Shown here: in pieces, positions 41,165 to 52,331 of the stretch
Numbering within the stretch: position 1 is the stretch's first letter
How the letters are laid out: each line of letters begins with the position of its first letter
Source: Kluyvera intermedia
Lineage (GTDB): Bacteria > Pseudomonadota > Gammaproteobacteria > Enterobacterales > Enterobacteriaceae
Direction: 5' to 3'
Assembly (NCBI RefSeq): GCF_021440345.1
Contig: NZ_JAKCNS010000003.1
Coordinates: 18,556-82,555, forward strand
DNA length: 64,000 nucleotides
Program-made: the position numbers and the translations under genes
Notes under the pieces: model-generated
Told to the model about the DNA's origin: nothing
What the model saw: only the letters and a program-made list of their open reading frames with translations
Databases searched by the model: none

Positions 41165-41343
41165 GGTCTGTTCTCTTCAGCAGCAAGCGCGCGGGCTTCG
41201 GTTTCCAGCAATACGGGGATACCGTCACGCAGGGGAAACGCCAGATTATCAAGTTTGCAAATCAGTTCTTGCTTGTCCTGGCTGTAGTAAAGTTTACCGT
41301 TGCAAACCGGGCAGGCAATAATTTCAAGTAGACGGTGATCCAT
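41161..41343 (-). CDS. ycaR: YcaR, small Trm112-like protein
   Basis: Protein of 60 residues: [20 protein letters not shown] at the N-terminus, then [21 protein letters not shown]. This is the UPF0434/Trm112 fold; one CPVC pair and a third Cys are present, so zinc binding may be incomplete. ATG 41343 follows AGGAGG, a strong ribosome binding site, and the four-base overlap with kdsB implies coupling. Function is not established; in E. coli it lies in the same lpxK-ycaQ-ycaR-kdsB order. Confidence 0.93.
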   Translation of the reverse strand: MDHRLLEIIACPVCNGKLYYSQDKQELICKLDNLAFPLRDGIPVLLETEARALAAEENRP

Positions 41344-41394
41344 GGTTCCTCCTGATGGGCCGTATCGAAAATCAGTGCAGCATATCATAGAGCG

Positions 41395-42627
41395 CTAGCG
41401 GTCGGCGTCAATCTCCCATCCGCAGCGTTGTTCGCTAAAGAGTTTTTCCGCCACCGAGCCCAATTTGACGCGCGTGGCTCCCTGCCAGCAGGCAAAGTCA
41501 TCGATCGCCTGTTTCAGCCCACGTTCAAGATGCTGGCTTACCCGCACGCCTTCTTGCAGATACAGCGCGAAAATTTCCAGCACGCCATCGCTACGGTGTA
41601 TTTTGCTGTCCATCCGGCCAACGATTTCTCCCCGATGCAGCAGCGGCAGAACGAAATAGCCATACTGTCGCTTAGGTGCAGGCGTATAGCATTCGAGGCG
41701 GTAGCTGAAATCAAACAGCTGTTCTGCCCGTTTACGATCCCAGACAACCGGATCGAATGGCGACAATACCGCGCTATGAGTGGCATTCAGTTTGCCCTCA
41801 GCCGCCCGCTCAAGTTCCGCAAGCAAGCTGTTGTGGACCCACATTTCGCCTAGCGCGTCGACATTGACGGCCACCACCCGCTGCTCAGCCTGCCACTGCG
41901 CCATGAGCGCGGTAAGATCGGGTTTACGCAGGCGATAGTAATCTGCCAGCCATTGGGGGCGAAAAATACCCAGGCTACGGGCGCTATTCTCCAGCATTAC
42001 CGCTTCGGCCTCGGGCTGTGCCAGCGCGTCCGTTGCGTCATCCCAGTGAGGCATGGCGCGTTCGGTGAGATCGTAGACGCGCTGAAAGTTACGCCTTTCC
42101 ACCACCATCACTTCACCAGCGGTAAACAGCCCTTCAAGATGGCGCTTATGTGGTTTCCACTCCCACCATCCGCTTTCACCTTTACGCGGATGGGAGAAAT
42201 CGGCAGAGCGCACCGGGCCGTTATCCGCAATATGCGATTTAAGCGCGGCAATTTCCTGCGCATGTTCATCCATCCAGCTCTGATGGTACTTCCAGCCCAT
42301 CTTATGCGGCGCCAGCATTCGATGACGCACCAGTGGGAAATCGCTACGCGGCAGGAAACAGGCTTCATGCGCCCAGTACTCCATCAGATCGCCTCGGGCA
42401 AGCGCCTCATCCAGCCACGCCGCTGAATATGCGCCCAGGCGGCTAAATAACACCAGATAAGGGCTACGAGCCACCACGTTAATGGTATCAATCTGCAGCA
42501 GAGACATTTGTTGGATGGTACGAAGAATATCTGTCGCTTTCGGCTGGCGACGAGGACGAGTGAGAAGTCCCTGTGCCGCAAGGTGAAGATGGCGCGCGGC
42601 GCGGAGGGTAAGATGCTGTTCGGCCAT
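41395..42627 (-). CDS. ycaQ: YcaQ, DNA interstrand cross-link glycosylase (HTH_42 family)
   Basis: Protein of 410 residues, full length. Winged-helix HTH_42/AlkZ family. The QxD catalytic motif of the YcaQ subgroup is visible as LLQIDTINVV near residue 44. Other blocks are EYWAHEACFLPRSDFPL and LSPFDPVVWDRKRAEQLFDF. E. coli YcaQ unhooks nitrogen-mustard cross-links and removes N7-alkyl bases. It lies between lpxK and ycaR on the same strand. Confidence 0.94.
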   Translation of the reverse strand: MAEQHLTLRAARHLHLAAQGLLTRPRRQPKATDILRTIQQMSLLQIDTINVVARSPYLVLFSRLGAYSAAWLDEALARGDLMEYWAHEACFLPRSDFPLVRHRMLAPHKMGWKYHQSWMDEHAQEIAALKSHIADNGPVRSADFSHPRKGESGWWEWKPHKRHLEGLFTAGEVMVVERRNFQRVYDLTERAMPHWDDATDALAQPEAEAVMLENSARSLGIFRPQWLADYYRLRKPDLTALMAQWQAEQRVVAVNVDALGEMWVHNSLLAELERAAEGKLNATHSAVLSPFDPVVWDRKRAEQLFDFSYRLECYTPAPKRQYGYFVLPLLHRGEIVGRMDSKIHRSDGVLEIFALYLQEGVRVSQHLERGLKQAIDDFACWQGATRVKLGSVAEKLFSEQRCGWEIDADR

Positions 42628-42657
42628 ACCGGTTCCCCCGGGTATCGCCGACGCCGT

Positions 42658-43638
42658 TTAGCGTCGTGCGAGGGTAATCAAGTCCTGTAGCAGCGTCTGT
42701 GCGCGATCGCCCGAAAGAACAGCGTCGACCGGCAGATACCACCAGTTTTCCTGCGCAAAGCGGCGGCATTTTACCGCATCTTTTTCAGTCATAATAAGCT
42801 GTTGTCCCGGTTCAACCAGTGCCTGGACATCGACTTCGGTGAGCGCCTTATGGTCTGCCAATGCGATGGTGCGCACCGGTTGCAGACCGCACTCATTTAA
42901 GGTCGCGAAAAAACGCGGCGGATGGCCGATACCGGCCATTGCCACCACGTTTTGCAAGTCGGAAACCTGCCGTCTTTCGTGGGTTAGTAAATTAACCGCT
43001 TCGCCGGGACGCAGAGTCATCGGGATTTCCCCAGCCTGTGCTTCCCCACCGTTCACAATCCGCGCATCGACAGAGCTTAAGCGTGAGGCACGTTCGCGCA
43101 TCGGCCCCGCAGGCAACCACCAACCGTTGCCAAAACGCCGCACACCATCGATAACGACAATTTCTTTATCCCGCGCCAGGCGATAGTGCTGTAGCCCATC
43201 ATCCGTCACGATAAGCTGCAAATCATGGGCTGCCAACAGCGCCTTTACCGCATCAACTCGTACCGGAGAAACCGCCACCGGAGCGCCGGTACGCTGAAAA
43301 ATAAGCACCGGCTCATCACCGGCTTGCGCGGTGGTGGAGTTCGCATCGAGCAGTAACGGATAGCTTTCCGCCTTACCACCATAGCCACGAGACACCACGC
43401 CAACGCGGATCCCCTGACGCTGCAACTGCTCTACCAGCCAGATAACGACCGGCGTTTTACCATTGCCACCCGCAGTCAGGTTACCCACGACCACAACAGG
43501 GCAAGGCGCACGCCAGCTTTTCTTCAGACCAAGCTGATAGCACAGGCGGATGATGCCGCTCACCAGGCCATACAGCCAGGAAAGCGGCAGCAGCAGGCGC
43601 CAAAGCGGCGATTCGCCCGACCAGATTCTGGCTATCAT
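42658..43638 (-). CDS. lpxK: LpxK, tetraacyldisaccharide 4'-kinase
   Basis: Protein of 326 residues (E. coli 328). It phosphorylates the 4' position of the lipid A precursor at the inner face of the inner membrane. An N-terminal membrane-associated helix ([17 protein letters not shown]) is followed by the Walker A motif [17 protein letters not shown] and the [10 protein letters not shown] segment. The start overlaps the msbA stop by four bases (ATGA), the arrangement known in E. coli where msbA and lpxK are co-transcribed. Confidence 0.97.
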   Translation of the reverse strand: MIARIWSGESPLWRLLLPLSWLYGLVSGIIRLCYQLGLKKSWRAPCPVVVVGNLTAGGNGKTPVVIWLVEQLQRQGIRVGVVSRGYGGKAESYPLLLDANSTTAQAGDEPVLIFQRTGAPVAVSPVRVDAVKALLAAHDLQLIVTDDGLQHYRLARDKEIVVIDGVRRFGNGWWLPAGPMRERASRLSSVDARIVNGGEAQAGEIPMTLRPGEAVNLLTHERRQVSDLQNVVAMAGIGHPPRFFATLNECGLQPVRTIALADHKALTEVDVQALVEPGQQLIMTEKDAVKCRRFAQENWWYLPVDAVLSGDRAQTLLQDLITLARR

Positions 43639-45383
43639 TCGCCAAACTGCATTTTGTGCAGCTGCGCATAAACACCGCGCTGCTCCAGCAGGTCACTGTG
43701 GCTGCCGCGCTCGACGATCTGACCATCTTCGACAACGATGATTTCATCAGCCTGTTCGATGGTGGAAAGTCGGTGAGCAATCACCAGCGAGGTGCGGTTT
43801 TTCTGCAGTTCATCGAGCGCCGACTGAATCGCACGTTCGGATTCGGTGTCCAGCGCAGAGGTGGCTTCGTCAAGGATCAGGATTGGGCTGTTACGCAACA
43901 GCGCACGCGCAATGGCAATACGTTGACGTTGACCACCAGAAAGCAGTACGCCGTTCTCGCCGATAACCGTGTCGAGACCATCATCCATTTTGTTGATAAA
44001 GTCCATCGCATAGGCCATACGCGCCGCATCTTCAATCTGTTCACGGCTGAACTCTTCCGTACGCGCATAGGCGATGTTGTTGGCAACCGTATCGTTAAAC
44101 AGATGCACGTTTTGTGATACCAGCGCGACCTGATTACGCAGCGCGGAGAGCTTGTATTCGCGTAGATCGTGACCATCGAGCAGGATTTCACCTTCATCGA
44201 TATCATAAAAACGGGTCAGCAAGCTGGCGATAGTGGATTTACCCGAGCCTGAACGTCCAACCAGAGCTACCGTTTTCCCGGCAGGGATCGACAGATTAAT
44301 ATGACGCAGTGCCGGAGTCTCACGGCCTGGATAGGTGAAGGTGACATCACGGAACTCAATTGTTCCCTTCGCACGTTCAACTTCCAGCTTACCTTCGTCT
44401 TTTTCCTGTTCGCTATCGAGAATAGCAAACAGCGTCTGACAGGCCGCCATCCCACGCTGGAACTGTGCATTCACGTTGGTTAACGATTTCAGCGGACGCA
44501 TCAGGGCAATCATGGAGGAGAAGACCACGGTAATAGTACCTGCAGTCAGCGTTTCCATGACGCTTGGGAAGCTTGCGGCATACAGGACGAAAGCCAGCGC
44601 CAGGGAGGCAATCAGCTGAATGATCGGGTCAGAAATCGATGACGCAGAGACCAGTTTCATCCCTTGCAAACGCATTCTATTGCTGACCTTGTCAAAGCGA
44701 TTAGACTCTACGCCCTGCCCACCGAACATCAGCACTTCTTTATGCCCTTTCAGCATCTGCTCAGCGCTAGTGGTCACCTGCCCCATGGTGTTTTGCATAT
44801 TCTTACTGATGCTACGGAAGCGTTTGGAAACCACGCGAATCGCAATCGACACGATAGGTGCCAATACAATCAGGATTACCGACAGCTGCCAGCTGTAGTA
44901 AAACATCATGATAAACAGACCGATAATCGACGCACCTTCACGCACGACGGTAATCAGCGCGCTTGAGGAGGAGGAGGCAACCTGTTCGGAGTCATAGGTA
45001 ATACGCGACAACAGCGTCCCGGTGGACTGTTTATCGAAGAATGAAACCGGCATGCCCATCATATGACTGAACAGCCGACGGCGCATGGTCATCACCACTT
45101 TGCCAGAAACCCAGGAAATACAATAACTGGAGACATAGCTAGTGATACCACGCAGGATCATCAAGCCAATAACGACCAGCGGCATCCACAGCAGCACTGA
45201 GCGATCTGTTTTACCAAAACCATCATCCAGTAATGGTTTAAGAAGCGATAACATGAAGGTATCGCTGGCCGCGTTAAGGACTAACGCAACGGCCGCCACG
45301 ATCAACCCTGCTTTAAATGGCGCGATGGTCGGCCAGAGTCGGCGGAAGGTCTGCCACGTGGAGAGATCTTTGTCGTTCTGCAT
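43635..45383 (-). CDS. msbA: MsbA, lipid A flippase
   Basis: Protein of 582 residues, full length. Half-transporter ABC exporter: six membrane helices in residues about 20-310, then one ATPase domain with Walker [10 protein letters not shown] near residue 376, signature [16 protein letters not shown] and Walker [13 protein letters not shown]. It works as a homodimer to flip core-lipid A across the inner membrane. It is essential in E. coli. The start lies 36 bases after the comEC stop. Confidence 0.98.
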   Translation of the reverse strand: MQNDKDLSTWQTFRRLWPTIAPFKAGLIVAAVALVLNAASDTFMLSLLKPLLDDGFGKTDRSVLLWMPLVVIGLMILRGITSYVSSYCISWVSGKVVMTMRRRLFSHMMGMPVSFFDKQSTGTLLSRITYDSEQVASSSSSALITVVREGASIIGLFIMMFYYSWQLSVILIVLAPIVSIAIRVVSKRFRSISKNMQNTMGQVTTSAEQMLKGHKEVLMFGGQGVESNRFDKVSNRMRLQGMKLVSASSISDPIIQLIASLALAFVLYAASFPSVMETLTAGTITVVFSSMIALMRPLKSLTNVNAQFQRGMAACQTLFAILDSEQEKDEGKLEVERAKGTIEFRDVTFTYPGRETPALRHINLSIPAGKTVALVGRSGSGKSTIASLLTRFYDIDEGEILLDGHDLREYKLSALRNQVALVSQNVHLFNDTVANNIAYARTEEFSREQIEDAARMAYAMDFINKMDDGLDTVIGENGVLLSGGQRQRIAIARALLRNSPILILDEATSALDTESERAIQSALDELQKNRTSLVIAHRLSTIEQADEIIVVEDGQIVERGSHSDLLEQRGVYAQLHKMQFGE

Positions 45384-45419
45384 TCAAAAAACCAGCTTAT
45401 GTTGAAATAGCCGCATATT

Positions 45420-47681
45420 CTACCCGTTATCGCGAGTCTCGCCAAACCACTGATGATACCAACGTGGTAAAAGTTGATCTCGTAAGCCTTCAATCTTCCA
45501 GCCGTTAGCGCTGAAGGTGACGGTTATCTGCCCCTGATGAGGGGTATCAAACCACGCGTACTGATGTTGGAGATAGCGTGCTTTTACCTTTGCGGAAGGC
45601 AGTCGCCACGCGTTATAGCGGGATGCGGAAGCCAGCGCTGCCAAGCCGCTAACCCGCTGAATCAACGCCATACCTGACGATGTCGAACTGCCATGATGTG
45701 GAACCTGAATAATTGTAGACGCAAATGACTGCCAGAAACGGCTAATCATGGCCATTTCTGCCGGTAATTCAATGTCTCCGGTCAGCAGAATACTGTTTCT
45801 TCCATCGTCGACCCTCACCACGCATGACGCATTGTTTCCCTTTTGCTCTTTGCCCGGTAGCGGCCAAAGGGCGCGAAAGGTCAGCCCTTGCCATTGCCAG
45901 GACTCACCGCGCATACAGGGTCGGTGCCCTTCCCAACCGAGCGGGCTTCTAATCCAAGCCTGCGGCCAGGCCTGCTGTACCGAGCGAAGACCACCCCGAT
46001 GATCCAGATGATCGTGGCTCAGGATAATCCCTTGTAGCGTTAGCCCGTGCCAACGCAACCAGGGAATGATCAACTGTTCACCGCTGTCTCCATCAGGCCA
46101 TGCCAGCCCGGTATCGTAGAGCAGCGCTTTATCCCCCTTAGCAATAACCAACGCCAGTCCCTGCCCTACATCCAGCATGGTGACCTGCCATCGATCCTGA
46201 GGCGTTTTTCGCCACAGCGGAAAAGAGAGCAGCACAGCTAAAGACAGCCATAGCGCCGGAAAACGCCACCACCCATGCAGACGCCAAAGTATCAGCACCA
46301 GCCAGGGAAGCAACGATACCCCAACCCAGGCAGCGCCAATATTCAGCCATCCGGCGGGGAGCAGGCGTAAATAGCCAAACACCAGCGCCATTACGTGGTC
46401 GGCACCACCCCAGACCACCATCTCAACCACGGCAGGAGCCCATAGATGCAGAAACATCGCCAACAGTATTAATGGCACAGCAATAAAAGTGACTACCGGT
46501 ACCGCCACCGCGTTTGCCAGTAACGAGGTTATACTCACACCGTGAAATAGCATTATCTGTAACGGCGTCAACAACAGTAACAGCCCCAGCTGCAGATGGA
46601 TGAGGCTCGCCAGCGGCCGGAGAAAACGGGGTAAAGATACAGCGGGTAATGGCAGCCATTGATACCAAAAAATCAGCACACCAACCGCATACGCCGACAG
46701 CCACAGGCTATCAGAGAGCACTGCCAATGGATCAATAAATACGATTGCAGCCAGACAGCAAAGCCACACTTCCCATCCCGTCCACTGGCGCCCCCTCAGG
46801 CGTAATGCATACCAGATAGCCGCTGCCACTACAGTACGTAGCGCAGGCGGCTGCATCCCCGTCAGCATGGCATAGGCAAGCCCAGTCAAAAGCGCCGCGA
46901 TTAATGGCAATCGCCAGTTGATAAGCCAGCAGGGTAGGAAAAATTGAATGCTTCGAATAAGCAGCCAGCCCAGCGAAGCGCCAAGCGCAATATGCAAACC
47001 CGAAATAGCCATCAGATGGGAGGTACCGGTTTGTTGCATCAAGGTTTTAATCTCTGGTGCAACCGAAAGGCGCTCTCCCATCCCCAGTGCCAGCATCACA
47101 TCACGCCAGGGATAGTCGGCAAGGGTTGTTTTTAAGGAGGCCAGAAAGCGTGCGCGGAGGCTACAACCGGTATCCAGTGGTTGGGCATCAACAATGCGCC
47201 CGGTCAGCGGACGATTTTGTGAGAGCGCATAACGCTGAGAGTCAAAACCACCATCATTGAGCTGTCCGTGGACGGCCCGCATGCTGACCGTCATGCGCCA
47301 ACGCTGTCCGACACAGGGCGGTAGAGGTAAATAGCCACCGTACAAAACAATCCCGATTCGCGGAAATGCGAGTTTCCCCTCCAGGTGCGTTATCTCGCCC
47401 TGGTGGGTGGTTTGCCCATCCGTTTGCGTCAGCACTATTTCAATGTGACGATTTTTCCCAGGCAGCGTTTCAGCAGGCAGCACCACCTGCCATGCCGCAA
47501 ACAGCCCCCAACAAAACAGCAGCCCGGTTAGACACACCGCGCGCCCTGCTCGCCCACAGAACATCAGGGCAATCAGCGCAGGCAGGGCACATTTTATAAC
47601 ACCTACCGGAGGGAGTCCCGGCAGTATGAGCAGCGGAAGGATCCCTAGCAGTGTGCAGCAGGCCAATTGTGGCAAACGCAT
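45420..47681 (-). CDS. comEC: ComEC/Rec2-type DNA uptake channel (YcaI)
   Basis: Protein of 753 residues (E. coli YcaI 754). It has an N-terminal membrane segment, the DUF4131/OB-like region, the ComEC competence domain with HLMAISGLHIALGASLGWLL, a bundle of about ten helices, and a C-terminal metallo-beta-lactamase-like domain with ILSHDHLDHRGGL and QVPHHGSSTSS. The gene is complete, with no frameshift. It imports single-stranded DNA in naturally competent bacteria; transformation is not shown for most enterics. I chose ATG 47681, seven bases after GGAGG; the frame could also start at GTG 47687. Confidence 0.93.
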   Translation of the reverse strand: MRLPQLACCTLLGILPLLILPGLPPVGVIKCALPALIALMFCGRAGRAVCLTGLLFCWGLFAAWQVVLPAETLPGKNRHIEIVLTQTDGQTTHQGEITHLEGKLAFPRIGIVLYGGYLPLPPCVGQRWRMTVSMRAVHGQLNDGGFDSQRYALSQNRPLTGRIVDAQPLDTGCSLRARFLASLKTTLADYPWRDVMLALGMGERLSVAPEIKTLMQQTGTSHLMAISGLHIALGASLGWLLIRSIQFFLPCWLINWRLPLIAALLTGLAYAMLTGMQPPALRTVVAAAIWYALRLRGRQWTGWEVWLCCLAAIVFIDPLAVLSDSLWLSAYAVGVLIFWYQWLPLPAVSLPRFLRPLASLIHLQLGLLLLLTPLQIMLFHGVSITSLLANAVAVPVVTFIAVPLILLAMFLHLWAPAVVEMVVWGGADHVMALVFGYLRLLPAGWLNIGAAWVGVSLLPWLVLILWRLHGWWRFPALWLSLAVLLSFPLWRKTPQDRWQVTMLDVGQGLALVIAKGDKALLYDTGLAWPDGDSGEQLIIPWLRWHGLTLQGIILSHDHLDHRGGLRSVQQAWPQAWIRSPLGWEGHRPCMRGESWQWQGLTFRALWPLPGKEQKGNNASCVVRVDDGRNSILLTGDIELPAEMAMISRFWQSFASTIIQVPHHGSSTSSGMALIQRVSGLAALASASRYNAWRLPSAKVKARYLQHQYAWFDTPHQGQITVTFSANGWKIEGLRDQLLPRWYHQWFGETRDNG

Positions 47682-47864
47682 TAACACCTCCTTGTTACCG
47701 GAAGTGTCGCGCTGGGTGGAACATTTGTCGTGAGGAGAAAATCAGGTTTTCGCGGACCATTCCAAAGAAACATTCAGGGTTGGTAAGCGTTACGAACAAT
47801 ATGCGAGGTGGATTCCAGAGATGCAGGAGGTTGATGAGTCTGGCGAATTCGAAACAGCAGAAAC

Positions 47865-47889
47865 GAAAAAAGCACCCGTAGGTGCTTTT
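47865..47889 (-). terminator. ihfB terminator
   Basis: Stem AAAAGCACC / GGTGCTTTT (47867-47875 with 47881-47889), loop CGTA; on the minus strand it ends in T residues. It lies 37 bases after the ihfB stop. Confidence 0.87.
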
Positions 47890-47926
47890 CTCTCAATCAA
47901 GTTCATCGCACACAGGCGATCTGAAC

Positions 47927-48211
47927 TCAATCGTAAATATTGGCGCGATCGCGCAGTTCTTTACCCGGCTTGAAGTGCGGCACGTATTTGCCTTCCAGTT
48001 CCACTTTATCGCCAGTTTTCGGGTTACGCCCGGTACGTGGTGCTCTGTAGTGCAGAGAGAAGCTGCCGAAACCGCGGATTTCAATGCGCTCACCCTCAGC
48101 AAGAGTTGAGGCCATATGCTCCAGCATCTCTTTCACCGCATCTTCCACTGCTTTAGCAGGGATATGGGATTGCTGGCTGGCAAGTCTTTCAATCAATTCT
48201 GACTTGGTCAT
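47927..48211 (-). CDS. ihfB: IHF beta subunit
   Basis: Protein of 94 residues, full length. HU/IHF fold: [20 protein letters not shown] with two N-terminal helices, then the beta arms containing [26 protein letters not shown], where the Pro intercalates into DNA, and the C-terminal helix [13 protein letters not shown]. With IhfA it bends DNA by more than 160 degrees at specific sites. I chose ATG 48211, preceded by GGAATC; the frame is open upstream but not conserved there. It lies downstream of rpsA behind a hairpin. Confidence 0.97.
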   Translation of the reverse strand: MTKSELIERLASQQSHIPAKAVEDAVKEMLEHMASTLAEGERIEIRGFGSFSLHYRAPRTGRNPKTGDKVELEGKYVPHFKPGKELRDRANIYD

Positions 48212-48260
48212 GATTCCTCCGGTTTCCTTTAAAGGAAAATTAGCTAACAGCTTATTAAAC

Positions 48261-48282
48261 AAGGGCGGCCGTAGCCGCCCTT
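48261..48282 (-). terminator. Hairpin between rpsA and ihfB
   Basis: Nine-pair stem AAGGGCGGC (48261-48269) / GCCGCCCTT (48274-48282), loop CGTA. On the minus strand TGTTTAAT follows, so it is a moderate terminator after rpsA. Confidence 0.8.
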
Positions 48283-48363
48283 TGTGCTAGATTACAGGCC
48301 GAAACCTGCAATCTGTCAAGTAAACTCATCACAATTCAGGTTGTTAAACCCGAATCGGCAAGA

Positions 48364-50037
48364 TTACTCGCCTTTAGCTGCTTTGAATGCTTCAGCCATA
48401 GCGTTGGAGAAGTTGCCGTCTTCCTGTTTGTTGTTAACAGTAGCGATTGCATCTTTCTCGTCAGCTTCGTCTTTAGCACGAACAGACAGGCTAATTGCGC
48501 GGTTTTTACGATCAACGCCGGTGAACTTAGCTTCAACGTCATCGCCAACGCTCAGAACCAGAGTTGCATCTTCAACGCGGTCACGGGATGCTTCAGAAGC
48601 ACGCAGGTAACCTTCAACGCCGTCGGCCAGTTCTACGGTTGCGCCTTTAGCGTCAACTGCAGTTACTTTACCGTTAACGATAGCGCCTTTCTTGTTCAGA
48701 GCAACCCAGTTGTTGAACGGATCTTCTGCGAGCTGTTTAACGCCCAGGGAGATACGTTCACGCTCTGCGTCAACCTGCAGAACAACTGCTGCGATTTCGT
48801 CGCCTTTTTTGTATTCACGAACTGCTTCTTCGCCTGTAGCGTTCCAGGAGATGTCAGACAGGTGAACCAGGCCGTCGATGCCGCCGTCCAGGCCGATGAA
48901 GATACCGAAGTCAGTGATAGACTTGATTTTACCTTCAACGCGGTCGCCCTTGTTGTGGGTTTCTGCGAACTGCTGCCATGGGTTGTTTTTGCACTGCTTC
49001 AGACCCAGGGAGATACGACGACGTTCTTCGTCGATATCCAGAACCATAACTTCCACTACATCACCAACGTTAACAACTTTGGATGGGTGGATGTTTTTGT
49101 TGGTCCAATCCATTTCGGATACGTGAACCAGGCCTTCAACGCCTTCTTCGATTTCAACGAAGCAGCCGTAGTCGGTCAGGTTGGTCACGCGGCCAGTCAG
49201 TTTGGTACCTTCTGGATAACGCTTAGCGATAGCTACCCATGGATCTTCGCCCAGCTGTTTCAGGCCCAGAGATACACGAGTACGTTCGCGGTCGAACTTC
49301 AGCACTTTAACAGTGATTTCGTCGCCAACGTTTACGATTTCGCTTGGATGCTTAACGCGTTTCCATGCCATATCAGTGATGTGCAGCAGGCCGTCAACGC
49401 CGCCCAGATCAACGAATGCACCGTAGTCAGTGAGGTTCTTAACGATACCTTTAACTTCCATGCCTTCCTGCAGGTTTTCCAGCAGCTGATCGCGCTCTGC
49501 GCTGTTTTCGGATTCGATCACGGCACGACGAGAAACAACAACGTTGTTACGTTTCTGGTCCAGCTTGATTACTTTGAATTCAAGCTCTTTGCCTTCCAGG
49601 TGCAGCGTATCGCGCACTGGACGAACGTCTACCAGGGAACCTGGCAGGAACGCACGAATACCGTTCAGCTCAACAGTGAAGCCACCTTTAACTTTGCCGT
49701 TGATAACACCAACAACAGTTTCAGCGTCTTCGTATGCTTTTTCCAGCGTGATCCAAGCTTCGTGACGCTTAGCTTTTTCACGGGACAGCAGGGTTTCGCC
49801 GAAGCCGTCTTCTACTGCGTCCAGCGCAACGTCAACTTCGTCACCGACCTGGATTTCCAGCTCGCCGGCTGCGTTTTTGAACTGCTCTGCAGGGATTGCA
49901 GATTCAGATTTCAGGCCCGCATCAACCAGAACGATGTCTTTGTCGATAGCAACAACAACACCACGAACGATGGAACCCGGACGGGTTTCGATTGTTTTTA
50001 AAGATTCTTCAAATAGTTGAGCAAAAGATTCAGTCAT
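48364..50037 (-). CDS. rpsA: Ribosomal protein S1
   Basis: Protein of 557 residues, same as E. coli. It contains six S1 OB-fold repeats, recognisable by recurring GxVxxITDFGxFV-type segments such as [23 protein letters not shown] and [24 protein letters not shown]. Repeats 1-2 bind the ribosome and S2; repeats 3-6 bind mRNA. It delivers mRNA to the 30S subunit and represses its own translation. Codon use is strongly biased: TTA, CTA and TCA are almost absent, which leaves a long open frame on the other strand. Confidence 0.98.
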   Translation of the reverse strand: MTESFAQLFEESLKTIETRPGSIVRGVVVAIDKDIVLVDAGLKSESAIPAEQFKNAAGELEIQVGDEVDVALDAVEDGFGETLLSREKAKRHEAWITLEKAYEDAETVVGVINGKVKGGFTVELNGIRAFLPGSLVDVRPVRDTLHLEGKELEFKVIKLDQKRNNVVVSRRAVIESENSAERDQLLENLQEGMEVKGIVKNLTDYGAFVDLGGVDGLLHITDMAWKRVKHPSEIVNVGDEITVKVLKFDRERTRVSLGLKQLGEDPWVAIAKRYPEGTKLTGRVTNLTDYGCFVEIEEGVEGLVHVSEMDWTNKNIHPSKVVNVGDVVEVMVLDIDEERRRISLGLKQCKNNPWQQFAETHNKGDRVEGKIKSITDFGIFIGLDGGIDGLVHLSDISWNATGEEAVREYKKGDEIAAVVLQVDAERERISLGVKQLAEDPFNNWVALNKKGAIVNGKVTAVDAKGATVELADGVEGYLRASEASRDRVEDATLVLSVGDDVEAKFTGVDRKNRAISLSVRAKDEADEKDAIATVNNKQEDGNFSNAMAEAFKAAKGE

Positions 50038-50150
50038 GTTTAATCTTCGAAGTTAGATTTAACGTCCACCTGACACCTTGTCGGATGGGGTTGTTTCACA
50101 TACCCGCTGTCAATCCATTGCAACGGGGGTACTACAAATTCTGTCGCGTT

Positions 50151-50834
50151 TTACGCGAGTGCCAATTTCTGGCGCGCATAGTCTAACGCTTTTTCAATTA
50201 CTTGCTCAATGCTTAAGGTGGTGGAATCCAACACTAAAGCATCAGCGGCAGGGACCAGTGGCGCAACAGCACGATTACGATCGCGGTCGTCACGCTCCTT
50301 TATCTCTGCCAAAAGGCGCTCAAAGTTAACACTAAAGCCCTTTTCCTGCAACTGTAGCATGCGGCGGTTAGCACGTTCTTCCGATGAAGCATCAAGGAAG
50401 ATTTTTACCGGCGCATCCGGGAAGACCACTGTGCCCATATCGCGACCATCGGCAATCAGGCCCGGTTCGTCGCGGAATCCACGCTGGCGGCGCAGCAGCG
50501 CTTCGCGAACGCGTGGGAATGCGGCAACCTGCGAAGCCGCGTTAGCAACTTCCTGGGTGCGAATTTCACCGCTGACGTCTTCACCCTCAAGGATAACTTC
50601 CAGTTTCCCGTCGGTCGAAACAAAGCGAACGTCCAGATGAACCGCCAGTGGAACCAGCGCATCTTCCGACGTCACGTCGACATGATGATGCAACGCAGCT
50701 AAAGCCAGCACGCGATAAATCGCGCCTGAGTCCAGTAAGTGCCATTGCAATGCTTCTGCCATGGCTTTGCACAGAGTGCCTTTACCCGCGCCACTTGGGC
50801 CATCAATGGTAATTACCGGGGCAATTGCCGTCAT
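50151..50834 (-). CDS. cmk: Cytidylate kinase
   Basis: Protein of 227 residues, full length. It phosphorylates CMP and dCMP with ATP. The P-loop [14 protein letters not shown] lies near residue 8; the CMP-binding DSGAIYR and [12 protein letters not shown] segments and the lid [13 protein letters not shown] are present. I chose ATG 50834 ([12 protein letters not shown]), since an upstream in-frame ATG adds residues not found in the family. It lies upstream of rpsA with a 113-base leader region between them. ycaL, which separates it from aroA in E. coli, is absent. Confidence 0.97.
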   Translation of the reverse strand: MTAIAPVITIDGPSGAGKGTLCKAMAEALQWHLLDSGAIYRVLALAALHHHVDVTSEDALVPLAVHLDVRFVSTDGKLEVILEGEDVSGEIRTQEVANAASQVAAFPRVREALLRRQRGFRDEPGLIADGRDMGTVVFPDAPVKIFLDASSEERANRRMLQLQEKGFSVNFERLLAEIKERDDRDRNRAVAPLVPAADALVLDSTTLSIEQVIEKALDYARQKLALA

Positions 50835-50967
50835 CTCTATCTCCTTAATAAAAGGCATATTCAACGTAAACGCCGCGCATTATACGCATCTCTGCGCTCG
50901 ACGGTTACTTTTGTCTGCGAATTCCAGAATTAGCCTCAGGAAGTACAAGAGAATAGATAAGTATAGT

Positions 50968-50988
50968 GGGCTGGCAAGATACCAGCCC
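50968..50988. other. Hairpin between aroA and cmk
   Basis: Stem GGGCTGG (50968-50974) / CCAGCCC (50982-50988) with a seven-base loop, 33 bases after the aroA stop. No T-run follows on the minus strand, so termination there would be weak or Rho-assisted. Confidence 0.55.
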
Positions 50989-51020
50989 GGAAAGTGTGCT
51001 TTTTACGGGTAGAGCAACGA

Positions 51021-52304
51021 TCAAGCCAGGGTACTAATGCGCGCCAACTGTTCGAAATAGTCCGGGAAGGTTTTCGCCGTACATTTCGGGTCGAGAATAG
51101 TCACGGGCGTGTCGGACAGCGCCACCAGCGAGAAACACATCGCCATACGGTGATCGTTATAGGTGCCGATTTCAGCAAAATTCAGCGACGCTGGTGGCGT
51201 AACGCGAATGTAGTCTTCGCCCTCTTCCACTTCAGCACCCACTTTGCGCAGTTCGGTTGCCATGGCAAACAGACGGTCAGTCTCTTTAACGCGCCAGTTG
51301 TAAATATTGCGCAGCGTGGTGGTGCCTTTGGCAAACAGTGCCGCGGTGGCAATGGTCATGGCCGCATCAGGGATATGGTTCATGTCCATGTCGATAGCGT
51401 TGAGCTCACCGTGAGTACAGGCAATAAAATCATCACCCCAGGTCACGGTAGCACCCATTTTTTCCAGCACATCGGCAAAACGGATATCGCCCTGAACGCT
51501 GTGACGACCGATACCGGTCACTTTCACGGTGCCGCCTTTAATCGCGCCCGCAGCAAGGAAATAGGAGGCAGAAGACGCATCCCCTTCCACCAGGTATTGA
51601 CCTGGAGAGACATACTGCTGATTGCCACGCACAATAAAGCGCTGGTAGTTCTGGTTATCCACTTCTACACCGAAGGTTTTCATCAGGTGCAGAGTGATAT
51701 CGATATAGGGTTTAGATACCAGATCGCCTTTAATGCTTATCGTGGTGTCTTGTGGAGCTAGCGGCGCGGTCATCAGCAGCGCGGTGAGGAATTGGCTTGA
51801 TACGCTGCCGTCAACCTCAACATTACCGCCGGTGAAACCACCTTTCAGGCGCAGCGGCGGGTAGTTTTCCTGCTCCAGATAATCAATCTGAGCCCCGCCC
51901 TGACGCAGCGCATCAACCAGATGACCAATTGGGCGCTCTTTCATACGCGGCTCGCCGGTCAGTACGATGTTATTCGTGCCCAAACATAAAGCGGCGGCCA
52001 GCGGACGCATCGCCGTACCCGCATTGCCAAGGAACAGCTCCAGCTCGTTTGAGGACTGCAGCATGCCCGCATTGCCGGTCACTTCACAGCGGGTGCGGTC
52101 AGCTGACAGGGTATAGTGAATTCCCAAAGCCTTAAGCGCGTTCAGCATATGGCGAACATCATCACTGTCCAGCAGATTGGTCAGCACGGTCGTGCCATGC
52201 GCCAATGCCGCCAGCAGCAGTGCGCGGTTCGACACGCTTTTAGAACCGGGCAGATTAATGGTGCCGTCGACACGCGCAATAGGTTGTAACGTCAGGGATT
52301 CCAT
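51021..52304 (-). CDS. aroA: AroA, EPSP synthase
   Basis: Protein of 427 residues, full length. It transfers enolpyruvate from PEP to shikimate-3-phosphate in the chorismate pathway. The class I active-site motifs are intact: [21 protein letters not shown] and [17 protein letters not shown], with the glyphosate-sensitive Gly and Pro residues unchanged, and [18 protein letters not shown] near the end. I chose ATG 52304 ([14 protein letters not shown]). It follows serC in the mixed serC-aroA operon, with a hairpin in between. Confidence 0.97.
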   Translation of the reverse strand: MESLTLQPIARVDGTINLPGSKSVSNRALLLAALAHGTTVLTNLLDSDDVRHMLNALKALGIHYTLSADRTRCEVTGNAGMLQSSNELELFLGNAGTAMRPLAAALCLGTNNIVLTGEPRMKERPIGHLVDALRQGGAQIDYLEQENYPPLRLKGGFTGGNVEVDGSVSSQFLTALLMTAPLAPQDTTISIKGDLVSKPYIDITLHLMKTFGVEVDNQNYQRFIVRGNQQYVSPGQYLVEGDASSASYFLAAGAIKGGTVKVTGIGRHSVQGDIRFADVLEKMGATVTWGDDFIACTHGELNAIDMDMNHIPDAAMTIATAALFAKGTTTLRNIYNWRVKETDRLFAMATELRKVGAEVEEGEDYIRVTPPASLNFAEIGTYNDHRMAMCFSLVALSDTPVTILDPKCTAKTFPDYFEQLARISTLA

Positions 52305-52331
52305 GAAACTCAACTCTCTAAAACAGAAGTA

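Noticed and set aside
43635..45383. MsbA as a drug- or bacteriocin-export ABC transporter
   Set aside because: The overlap with lpxK, the length and the sequence identify the lipid A flippase.
48862..50001. Antisense 379-codon frame over rpsA
   Set aside because: Same cause: complement of biased codons in register with rpsA.
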